64,000 bases of DNA, taken from positions 620,001 to 684,000 of the forward strand of contig NZ_CP195158.1 in assembly GCF_051200825.1 (NCBI RefSeq), read 5' to 3'. Made by a program: the position numbers and the translations under genes. The stretch comes from Formosa sp030427735. Lineage in GTDB: Bacteria > Bacteroidota > Bacteroidia > Flavobacteriales > Flavobacteriaceae. Shown in pieces: positions 53,868 through 61,115 of this stretch. How positions within the stretch are numbered: the first letter of the stretch is position 1; each line of letters starts with the position of its first letter. A model generated the notes under the pieces. That model saw only the letters and a program-made list of their open reading frames with translations. It searched no databases and was not told where the DNA came from.

Positions 53868-55187
53868 TTATGAATAATCATCAATTGAATCTTCTCCAGT
53901 CCATTCTAGGCCTAATACTAAACTAAATCTTTTCTGTGTTCCAACTAAGGTGAAAAATGTACCAAGACTTTCGTGAATAAATTTGTTATTTTCGATATAA
54001 ACTTTGGCTAGTGCGTAGGGCTTAACATTATCTCCTTTGGTAATTACAATTATTTCATCTTTGTCATTAGAAAGCTCTAATTCTTCAACATATGATTCTC
54101 CATATTGGTTCTTTGAAAAGATACTTCCATTTTTTAATTTTTCTTTGTATTCTTTAATTGGGTTATCTAGTAGTTTAGTAGGACAGAGTGGGAACTCACT
54201 TTGAGTTTTCCAGTTTTTTTGAATTGCATTTGGTGTTATGGATTGTATTTGGAAATCTTCATTAGAATAATCATCCTTTTGTTGAACTGCTTTGGAAAAT
54301 AATTCCAAAATATTTCGATACTCTTCCGTTGACTCTCTATAAAACACATCTCTGCGAATATGTTCGTAGAATCTACCATTATAAATTATTTCATACCAAT
54401 AAAAAGCAATGTGACTTGGGGAAAGATCCTGTATTGCTGTAACTTTCATTTGCTGACTGTTGGTCATCTCTTTTTCTAGGACAAAATGTATTTCGTCATC
54501 TTGACAGAAAAGTATATCTCCTTTGTTCAAATTATCATAATACGACTGTATGGGATTTTCACCAATAATTTTGGGTGTATTAGGATTTTTTGGTTTGTTT
54601 AAAGATTTCGTATTAGTTTTTGAATTGTATGGATTTAACTTCGTGTGAACCCATTCTCCTAAGTGACCTCCTTTGGGAATTTTACCCTCTTTAACCCAAT
54701 TTTCTAAATTCCTTCTGGTATTGTCCGACTCTTCTTTAGTAACCGTTCTCATCCATTCAAAATTTTGTTCAAGCTCACCGTCTATTGGTTTGGATGGATT
54801 TTCGAGGAAATTATCAATACTTCCGTACTTGAGAACTATTCTTGATAGAGTTATAGGATTAAGTAATATGTTGTCTAATCTGGTTATCCATCTTAAATTT
54901 TCTGATCTGTTGTTTTTTTTGTTAGTGTCAATATGGTCAACAATATGCTTTTTAGAGGGTTGTTTACCATGAAATGCAGTTGCAACTATTCTATGAACCG
55001 TTTCAGATGAGAAATTCATATATCCTTTTTGTTTACATGGGTTTCCAAAAGTCCATTTTTCGTCTAGTGGTCTTTTCCTTTTGTTTGGTTTACTATGTCT
55101 GAAGATTGAACCATTGTCTCTGACAGAATATCTTTCGCTTTTATAAATACATTGACATTGTTTGTTAAAAGATTTTATATTGACCAT
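53868..55187 (-). CDS. HNH endonuclease-domain protein (cassette gene)
   Basis: A 439-aa protein. The N-terminal part has an HNH homing-type nuclease motif: TVHRIVATAFHGKQPSKKHI, then VDHIDTNKKNNRSENLRWI, with metal His and Asn residues in place. A NUMOD-like start (YSVRDNGSIFRHSKPNK) precedes it. The remaining 300 residues contain two similar blocks (NPIQSYYDNLNKGDILFCQ; NPIKEYKEKLKNGSIFSKN) of unknown function, perhaps a duplicated sensing or binding domain. It starts 2 bp after an HTH gene, so the pair is one unit. Confidence 0.78.
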   Translation of the reverse strand: MVNIKSFNKQCQCIYKSERYSVRDNGSIFRHSKPNKRKRPLDEKWTFGNPCKQKGYMNFSSETVHRIVATAFHGKQPSKKHIVDHIDTNKKNNRSENLRWITRLDNILLNPITLSRIVLKYGSIDNFLENPSKPIDGELEQNFEWMRTVTKEESDNTRRNLENWVKEGKIPKGGHLGEWVHTKLNPYNSKTNTKSLNKPKNPNTPKIIGENPIQSYYDNLNKGDILFCQDDEIHFVLEKEMTNSQQMKVTAIQDLSPSHIAFYWYEIIYNGRFYEHIRRDVFYRESTEEYRNILELFSKAVQQKDDYSNEDFQIQSITPNAIQKNWKTQSEFPLCPTKLLDNPIKEYKEKLKNGSIFSKNQYGESYVEELELSNDKDEIIVITKGDNVKPYALAKVYIENNKFIHESLGTFFTLVGTQKRFSLVLGLEWTGEDSIDDYS

Positions 55188-55189
55188 AA

Positions 55190-55684
55190 TTAAGATTTTT
55201 TATGCTCAACAATATTCAAGTCTATTTTAGCACCAAGTGCAAGTGTAATATTTGATAATACATCTAGACCAACAGAATAACGACCTTGTTCTATTCGGCT
55301 AAGATTTGCTGCATCTATATTAGCTAGTTGAGCAAGTTTCTTTGCTTCAATATTCTTTTCTTTCCTTAATTCACGGATTTTTTCTCCAATTCTTACCCTT
55401 TGCTCTTTTTGAAAAATTTTTTGATCATCTCGGTCTCCTTTATCACCATAAATACCTAAACCTTCGTCATAATTCATTCTTATCCAAACCCAATATGCCA
55501 TCCCCATTCCTGTTTGGTGTCCAATATTATCTTTGAGATATTTTTCATAATAATATTCTAATCTATTAGCATAGTAATTTTGGTGTTGTTTGGAGGTTGG
55601 GAAATATGTTTTCCAAATGAATTTTTCTCCGTTTGAGGCAATTACCTCAATAGAATAGTCGTCTACAAATGTTGCTCTTATCAT
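55190..55684 (-). CDS. XRE-family HTH protein with extra N-terminal domain (cassette gene)
   Basis: A 164-aa protein. The first 95 residues form an unassigned domain (ATFVDDYSIEVIASNGEKF). The C-terminal HTH is RIGEKIRELRKEKNIEAKKL, then AQLANIDAANLSRIEQGRYS. It lies 2 bp upstream of the HNH gene and could repress the pair, an arrangement seen in toxin-antitoxin and defence modules. No function is proven. Confidence 0.8.
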   Translation of the reverse strand: MIRATFVDDYSIEVIASNGEKFIWKTYFPTSKQHQNYYANRLEYYYEKYLKDNIGHQTGMGMAYWVWIRMNYDEGLGIYGDKGDRDDQKIFQKEQRVRIGEKIRELRKEKNIEAKKLAQLANIDAANLSRIEQGRYSVGLDVLSNITLALGAKIDLNIVEHKKS

Positions 55685-55804
55685 AATTTAATTTGCCGTG
55701 TTTTATGTGCTGCTCGACACTTTAATAGTTATGAAACAAATATAGGGGATTTAATATAAATTGGCAAATATGCCAATTTAAGAATCGTTGGGGTATGAAA
55801 TTAG

Positions 55805-55871
55805 GTACAACGGTTTGTATAAGGTTTGTTGCGTGAAAATCCGAAGCAATAAACTTTATACGGTGTTAGCA
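55805..55871 (-). repeat. attC-like site D (67 nt, cleanest example)
   Basis: Minus strand: TGCTAAC, CC, arm GTATAAAGTTTATTGC, an 11-nt tip, arm GCAACAAACCTTATAC, AAACC, GTTGTAC. The arms pair at 13-14 of 16 positions. Length and layout fit a short attC. Between it and the gene at 56059 lie 187 bp (55872-56058) in which I see nothing else. Confidence 0.7.
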
Positions 55872-56058
55872 AAAGTTGTTATTTCCATTTACAGTTATTC
55901 ACAAGAAAATTCTCGAGTTAAATAAGCAGTCCATTCACACAGAAACTAAGCGATAAATTGGAAAGGGAAAATTTGCGATTTTTTCAGCTAAAAACTCAAA
56001 CTGATGTAGTTTATTAAGATCTAAATGATTTATTTAACGTAGAAAAATATCATTTTGT

Positions 56059-56532
56059 TTATTCACTGTATTCATTTTTCCATTCTGTTAAAATTTCTAA
56101 AAGTTCAATTTGGGAACAGCCATACAATTGTGGAATTCCACCATCGCTACCTGAAAGCTCTTTTGCTATTTTTTTTCCTGTTGTATATTTATTGTGATTA
56201 TCGACATAATCTAACAGAATTGCTTTATTAGGGCCAATATAACCTGCTTTAAATGTTTTTACATCTTTCCAAGAAGTAAAGTCATCCTTAAAGAAAGTAG
56301 TTATTGTAAAGCCATCTTCATTTAATTTCAATTGTGATGAGCCTGGTATCAGTTGGATTAGAAATACTATTAAACAAAGGGTAAAAAATGATATACCAAC
56401 TATATTAAAAACTGAACTTTCCTTAACTATATAAACGCCACAAAATATAAATCCTATGCAAGCAATTGCATACAATGTTAACTTGGATTTATTTGGTCTA
56501 AAGATTTTGGTGCTTGGGTTCATTTTTTTCAA
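56059..56532 (-). CDS. hypothetical membrane protein (STM3941-like; cassette gene)
   Basis: A 157-aa protein with two N-terminal helices (about 17-35 and 42-62) and a C-terminal PH-like beta domain (LKLNEDGFTITTFFKDDFTS, WKDVKTFKAGYIG, GGIPQLYGCSQIELLEIL). The last motif is typical of STM3941-type proteins. Both its flanking cores are exactly complementary (GTTAGCA before, TGCTAAC after). Confidence 0.72.
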   Translation of the reverse strand: MKKMNPSTKIFRPNKSKLTLYAIACIGFIFCGVYIVKESSVFNIVGISFFTLCLIVFLIQLIPGSSQLKLNEDGFTITTFFKDDFTSWKDVKTFKAGYIGPNKAILLDYVDNHNKYTTGKKIAKELSGSDGGIPQLYGCSQIELLEILTEWKNEYSE

Positions 56533-56536
56533 TTTT

Positions 56537-56670
56537 TGCTAACGGCTCGTGTATGGTTTGTTGCGTTGAAAATCCGCTAGGATTTCCAGATTAAGCAACC
56601 AAGATAGGTGATTTGCGAGGAATTTCCGAGAGGAAATTCAGAAGCAATGAACTCATAAACATTGTTAGCA
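56537..56670 (-). repeat. attC-like site E (134 nt)
   Basis: Minus strand: TGCTAAC, arm GTTTATGAGTTCATTGC, a tip of about 70 nt with a secondary stem (GGAAATTCCTC...), arm GCAACAAACCATACAC, then GTTAGCA. The stop codon (TAA) of the upstream gene at 56665 lies inside the first core TGCTAAC. Confidence 0.65.
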
Positions 56671-57120
56671 TAAGTTTTTTTCAATTAGTAAAAATAGGCT
56701 GCTTATTGCAATGAAAGGGATAACTGCAATGATAACGCTATAGATTGCATAATGTGTTTTATGTCCGATATGATTTGATACTCCTTTATTTTTTGTCCAA
56801 ATACCATCCATTAAATCTCCGTTTCTACCAACTTGAAAAGCTTCTTTTCTCAGAACGTTTATATAAAATTCAACAATTCCTTTTGAAATTAATAAAGTTA
56901 GGAAAGGGGAGAAGGTCAAAAGTGTACAGTTAAATAGACAGAAATAATTCCAGTTAACCAGTTCCATAAAGGTTCCAAGCAATCCGATACAGAATGTAAT
57001 CTTTAAATGCTTTTTAAAGTATTTATATTCTTTTAAGTCTTCTGTAGTTGTGATGACCACTAAACTATAGATTTGGCAAAGAATGATGATTATATAAAAG
57101 TAAACTTCAGAAAGGGACAT
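56665..57120 (-). CDS. hypothetical four-helix membrane protein (cassette gene)
   Basis: A 151-aa protein with four hydrophobic segments (5-25, 38-56, 62-85, 125-148). No family recognised. The stop codon falls within the core of site E. Its leading core (GTTAGCA of site F) and trailing core (TGCTAAC of site E) are exactly complementary. Confidence 0.68.
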   Translation of the reverse strand: MSLSEVYFYIIIILCQIYSLVVITTTEDLKEYKYFKKHLKITFCIGLLGTFMELVNWNYFCLFNCTLLTFSPFLTLLISKGIVEFYINVLRKEAFQVGRNGDLMDGIWTKNKGVSNHIGHKTHYAIYSVIIAVIPFIAISSLFLLIEKNLC

Positions 57121-57130
57121 TCATAATTTA

Positions 57131-57264
57131 TGCTAACGGTCTCGGCTCGTAGTAGTTGCGTGGGTTGGTACTTAACTTATCAAGTACACACCAAGCTGAA
57201 AATCCGCGAGGATTTTCAGAAGTAGGCGAGAACAAGCAATTACTTATAGCCATCTTTGTTGTAC
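57131..57264 (-). repeat. attC-like site F (134 nt)
   Basis: Minus strand: GTACAAC, AAAGAT, arm GGCTATAAGTAATTGC, a tip holding two hairpins (CTGAAAATCC...GGATTTTCAG and ACTTGATAAGTTAAGT), arm GCAACTACTACGAGCC, GAGACC, GTTAGCA. The arms match at 12 of 16 positions. Same length as site E. Confidence 0.68.
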
Positions 57265-57273
57265 GTAGTTTTT

Positions 57274-57765
57274 TTAATCTTGATGTTCGTATCCAAGTTC
57301 TTCATTTTTATCCCAAAATGCCATAAACAATTCGGATGCAGAACCCTTTTTAGAAATCCAATCTGCAACTATTTGTATTGCAAATTCCAAATCTTCAATG
57401 TAAGCCATTCTTCCATCACTACCTCTGATTCCTTTCTCATCTTTTTTAGCACCACGATTAATTAATATATTTTTTTCGTCATATACTATACGCCTAACTT
57501 GTTCATTTTCTTTGCCTTTTGGTAAATTATCTTTAAGAAGTTTAGTTAGACCGTGATAGTAAAGCTGAAATTTCTCAACTGGGTCATCTATTGTTTGACC
57601 TAGTAATTTTAAAGCTTCATTCTCTACTTTTAGTTCAGAGTCTATATTGATAGTAAGTTGTTCTCCTTTAACTTCTTCTGATTTTTGAATAATCTCTAAT
57701 CTTTCAATATCAGCTTGTGATAATTCTCTTTTTTTCTTTTCTATGTCTTTATTTTCTTCTTTCAT
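57274..57765 (-). CDS. hypothetical partner of the ImmA/IrrE protein (cassette gene)
   Basis: A 163-aa soluble, charged, mostly helical protein (start MKEENKDIEKKKRELSQADI). A middle segment, DDPVEKFQLYYHGLTKLLKD, and RIVYDEKNILINRGAKKDEK look structured. Not recognised. It starts 1 bp after the protease-like gene's stop, so both are co-expressed. It could be the protease's substrate, cofactor or toxin; that is inference from pairing only. Confidence 0.65.
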   Translation of the reverse strand: MKEENKDIEKKKRELSQADIERLEIIQKSEEVKGEQLTINIDSELKVENEALKLLGQTIDDPVEKFQLYYHGLTKLLKDNLPKGKENEQVRRIVYDEKNILINRGAKKDEKGIRGSDGRMAYIEDLEFAIQIVADWISKKGSASELFMAFWDKNEELGYEHQD

Positions 57766-57766
57766 A

Positions 57767-58939
57767 TTATACTGTTAAAAGTTCTCTTATATTTTCTGCT
57801 GCAATCCTTAAAGACTCGGCATCCCAATTTGACACATTTAAATTTTTAGTTGCTAAATTGATATCAGGAAAATGCTCTTTGAAAAATCCCCAATAATTAT
57901 TCCCTAGTTCTGATTGCCTCCATTGATATTGCGAATAGATAATACAAGGATGAATTTGACATTCTTTTGCAAACCTTTTTACAATTAAAGGATTGTCTAT
58001 TAGTTTTTCTATATATCTCATTTTTTCGGACGATAATAGATATTCTGATGCAAATTCATTTGCTTTATCTTCTTGTAGTAGAAATAAATCAGGTTCTCCT
58101 GATAAGTGGAATTTTGTGTTTTCTATTGTATCTAAATCAAATAAAACGTGATTTAGTTCGTGAATAAGAGCAAACCAAATTGTTGCATAATTTTTATTTA
58201 GGTCTGTTATTACAATACAAGGTTTATTGTTAATATAAAAAGTTGCACCTCGAATTTGCGTTTTGGGTAAAGATGGTTGAAATACAACTGTAACTCCAAT
58301 ATTAAACAAAGCTTGAAAAACTGTTAATAGTCCTTTTTCAATATTTTGAGTATAAGGTTTTATTTTTGGAATTAAATCGATTAAATCTTTTCGAGAATAT
58401 TCGTTAGGATTATCAATTAATTCAAAATATTTGTAAGAAGATTTAATCCAAAAGTCTTTCATTTTGTCACTGTAAGGCCTTTTTGTTCTACTGTATAAAG
58501 CATCGTTTAAATCTTTTTCGTAGTCGTAAATTGAATCAAGTTCAAAAAACTCACATATTCTTTCAGACAATTTTTCTACGCTATCATCTATATTGATAAA
58601 ACCTAGACTAGCTAGTGTTTTTAAATCAAAATTTTTGTTAATGTATGTTATATCCATTGAGTTTTGTAAATCTTTAATTTCTTCTCTAGGTCTATCTTTG
58701 AAATGAAGAATTAATAAATCTTCTAAGTTTAATTCTAAAAACTCTCCTAGTTTTAAAAGATTCAAAATGTCCGTTTGTTTAGAGGATTTTTTTAATATGC
58801 CATCTAAACTTTTTCTTTGAATACCTGATAACCTTTCAAAATGAGTTTTACTAAGTCCAGTCGATTTAAGCTTATCCTTTAGTAACTTTTCAAGGTCTTT
58901 ATTTGTCTTAAAACTTCTATCTAATATTTCACTAATCAT
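57767..58939 (-). CDS. HTH + ImmA/IrrE-family metallopeptidase (cassette gene)
   Basis: A 390-aa protein. The N-terminal XRE-like HTH (KLKSTGLSKTHFERLSGIQR, then KSLDGILKKSSKQTD) is followed at about 210-330 by a zinc peptidase domain with ATIWFALIHELNHVLFDLD (HExxH variant HELNH) and DKANEFASEYLLS giving the third ligand region. Such proteins cleave repressors or act in toxin-antitoxin-like modules. First gene of a two-gene unit between sites G and F. Confidence 0.86.
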   Translation of the reverse strand: MISEILDRSFKTNKDLEKLLKDKLKSTGLSKTHFERLSGIQRKSLDGILKKSSKQTDILNLLKLGEFLELNLEDLLILHFKDRPREEIKDLQNSMDITYINKNFDLKTLASLGFINIDDSVEKLSERICEFFELDSIYDYEKDLNDALYSRTKRPYSDKMKDFWIKSSYKYFELIDNPNEYSRKDLIDLIPKIKPYTQNIEKGLLTVFQALFNIGVTVVFQPSLPKTQIRGATFYINNKPCIVITDLNKNYATIWFALIHELNHVLFDLDTIENTKFHLSGEPDLFLLQEDKANEFASEYLLSSEKMRYIEKLIDNPLIVKRFAKECQIHPCIIYSQYQWRQSELGNNYWGFFKEHFPDINLATKNLNVSNWDAESLRIAAENIRELLTV

Positions 58940-59039
58940 CTAAATGCGGTAAATTTACCTCAAAGATAGTGAAAATAATGATATAATTATTTTTAACAAG
59001 GTAAATTTACCTCGGATGTTGTTTTTTTGGGTAAATTAT

Positions 59040-59192
59040 GTATAACGGTTTTGTTTATGAAAAGTTGCGAATTTGACGACGAGGATTTTCCGCAGGAAAA
59101 ATTTTATGCGTAGCTCTGAATACAAATATTGGGGTGCCTGTATCACAAAAAAATGAACTGTTGCAACGGTTCATTTTTAAACGATGATAGCA
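59040..59192 (-). repeat. attC-like site G (153 nt, degenerate)
   Basis: Minus strand: TGCTATC (mutated core), a long tip that includes the strong hairpin at 59149-59178 and GCGGAAAATCCTCG, arm GCAACTTTTCATAAAC, AAAACC, GTTATAC. One arm is intact, the other only partly matches. The rest of 59193-59316 contains AT-rich direct repeats (TTATCACA) but nothing I can assign. Confidence 0.5.
59149..59178. terminator. strong 30-nt palindrome
   Basis: AAAAATGAAC / GTTCATTTTT arms surround GTTGCAAC, giving a stem of about 14 pairs with one mismatch. It could act as a bidirectional terminator and forms part of the tip of site G. Confidence 0.6.
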
Positions 59193-59316
59193 AATTTAGG
59201 TTTTTTACTGGTGTTTAAAGCTGAAATCAACGGAGTGAAAAGTGAAAAATAATTTTGTGACAATTTTTTATCACAAAATTATCATGGTAATTATCACATA
59301 AATATTGAAGTGAATT

Positions 59317-59620
59317 TTATCTTTTACTCAAATCGATGGTGACGGTTTTTATCCATTCCTCGTTTAGGAAAAAGGATTCCAAAATCTTAAAATCAAATCT
59401 ATTCGAATCGACACCCAATTCTGCAAAACGGTAGCTTTCATAGTTCCAATTGCTTTTCTTTTTAAGTTCCAAACAATATCTTATCAAATTCATCACTTTG
59501 TTCTTTGGACAATTGATTGAAATAGGAGAGTAGGTTTTCATCGTTCAATATTACCTTAAGATTCTTTCCTGAATTTTCCCGCAATTGATATGTGTCGACA
59601 TGGAAGCCAGTGTATTTCAT
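59317..59620 (-). pseudogene. small frameshifted gene of unknown function
   Basis: One frame starts at ATG 59620 (MKYTGFHVDTYQLRENSGKN, to EFDKILFGT) and stops at 59462. A second frame continues with coding-like sequence (ELKKKSNWNYESYRFAELGV, then FLNEEWIKTVTIDLSKR) to 59317. A -1/+1 shift near 59465 would join them into about 100 residues. Family not recognised. It has the same orientation as the cassette genes and precedes degenerate site G, so it may be a decayed cassette. Confidence 0.45.
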
Positions 59621-59727
59621 CGATTAATCTTGTATCTAATTTACCTTTTATAGATAATATAACCGCTACATCTAATAAAAAACTATAATAGTCTCATTAT
59701 TAATAAATTAATTTAAAAAATGGGAAG

Positions 59728-60284
59728 ATGTTAAAAAAAACATTACTAATAGAAAATAAATCGAAAATTACTTGTAAGAACAATCAATTGCTTATATCAA
59801 GCGAAACTCGGGAAGGATCCATTCCTATTGAAGATATTGGATATTTAGTTGTTGACAATATGGAAACCTATATCAGTTTACCTGCATTGAACAAGTTAGT
59901 AGAAAACAATAGTGCTGTCATTATTTGTGCAGATAATCATATGCCTAATGGACTCTTTATGAGTCTTAACAGTCATCATATCCAACATGAAATCTTTAAA
60001 TACCAAATCAATGCTAGTGAACCTCTTAGAAAAAGACTTTGGCAACAAACTATAACACATAAAATTAAAAATCAAGGGATTCATCTTTCGTATATTACAG
60101 GAAAACCAAACCATTTTGATTTTCTAGCATCCAAAGTGCTAAGTGGTGATACTTCTAATATGGAAGCTGTGGCAGCGGCAGCCTATTGGAAATCTTTTTT
60201 CGATATAGGTATTAAAAGAGAACGTTTTGGTAAATATCCCAACAATTTCCTTAACTACGGTTATGCTATATTAAGGGCAGCAAC
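59728..60284 (+). pseudogene. cas1: Cas1 (type II-like CRISPR integrase), truncated by IS21
   Basis: The first 185 residues of a Cas1 of the type II kind: MLKKTLLIENKSKITCKNNQ, SIPIEDIGYLVVDN, AVIICADNHMPNGLF, and the alpha-helical domain through GDTSNMEAVAAAAYWKSFF (which holds the first metal-binding Glu) and NYGYAILRAA. The IS21 end then cuts it, adding the same 28-residue IS-encoded tail as in the araC gene at 51414. The later His and Asp metal ligands are lost, so it cannot integrate spacers. No cas9, cas2 or repeat array is visible in the window. Confidence 0.88.
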
Positions 60285-60380
60285 TGGATGGGGCGGACAA
60301 AGTGAGCCACCCTCGGCGGGTCAAACTGAGCATAGTAAACTAAGTGCTCAAAATCGATTCATTTGTGTTTAAATTTAGTG

Positions 60381-61106
60381 TTATTTTTTTAATTTTTTAC
60401 GCATAGATTCTCCTTTAATATCAATACGATGAGCTGTGTGTACAAGCCTGTCTAAAATGGCATCTGCAATGGTGTGTTCTCCTATCAGTTCATGCCAGGC
60501 TTCCACAGGTAATTGCGAGGCAATAATGGTACTGTGTTTACCATGGCGGTCTTCAATAATTTCCATTAATGCATGACGGTTCATATTATCCAGAGCTCTA
60601 AGACCAAAGTCGTCTAAAATTAAAAGATCTTGTTTTTCTAGTTTACTAATCTGTTTTAAATAGGAACCATCTGCCTTAGCGGTTTTTAATAAGGTAAACA
60701 GTTTATTGGTATTATAATACACAACCTTGTAGCCTAGAGAACACGCTTGATGTCCTATAGCAGAGGCCATATAGCTTTTACCGGCACCAGTACTTCCAGT
60801 TATAAGGATATTTTGTTTATTTTTAATAAAATCACAACAAGAAAAACGTTGGATCTGGTTTTTATCGAGTGCTCTTGACGGATCATAGTCTATAGCTTCC
60901 ATGACGGCACTGTACCTAAAGTAAGCCGATTTTGTTAAGCGTTCTATTTTACGGTTTTGACGATCGTCCCATTCAGATTGGGTAAGATATGCTACGAGTT
61001 CGTCGCTGGTGTAGTTAATGCTCTCGGGCGTTAAACTATTTTCAAAGGCTCTATGCATACCAAAGAGCCTTAGTTGCTTCATTTGTTCTAATGTTTTTGT
61101 ATTCAT
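60381..61106 (-). CDS. istB: IS21 helper ATPase IstB (copy 2)
   Basis: A 241-aa protein identical to the IstB at 50592-51317, with Walker A ITGSTGAGKSY and Walker B LLILDDFG. Second gene of the element, 9 bp after istA. Its identity to copy 1 shows recent duplication or homogenisation. Confidence 0.96.
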   Translation of the reverse strand: MNTKTLEQMKQLRLFGMHRAFENSLTPESINYTSDELVAYLTQSEWDDRQNRKIERLTKSAYFRYSAVMEAIDYDPSRALDKNQIQRFSCCDFIKNKQNILITGSTGAGKSYMASAIGHQACSLGYKVVYYNTNKLFTLLKTAKADGSYLKQISKLEKQDLLILDDFGLRALDNMNRHALMEIIEDRHGKHSTIIASQLPVEAWHELIGEHTIADAILDRLVHTAHRIDIKGESMRKKLKK

Positions 61107-61115
61107 AATCTAATT

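Larger units (their letters stand above)
52378..59192 (-). other. integron-like gene cassette array (no integrase seen)
   Basis: Six related palindromic sites (52378, 53174, 55805, 56537, 57131, 59040) separate single genes or gene pairs that are all on the minus strand and unrelated to one another. Each site ends in complementary 7-mers and has an inner imperfect stem ending in GC(A/T)A(A/C) next to a variable tip that often holds a small second hairpin. Known integron cassettes show this arrangement: one orientation, gene followed by attC. No tyrosine integrase lies in the window. The array may be a cluster of attC sites lacking an integrase. Confidence 0.6.

Noticed and set aside
59193..59316. 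AT-rich direct repeats near cas1 as CRISPR repeats or tracrRNA
   Set aside because: The TTATCACA-type units are too short and irregular, and no anti-repeat or array is present.
59728..60284. cas1 as a casposase marking a casposon
   Set aside because: The sequence is of the CRISPR type II kind and no PolB or casposon inverted repeats are nearby.
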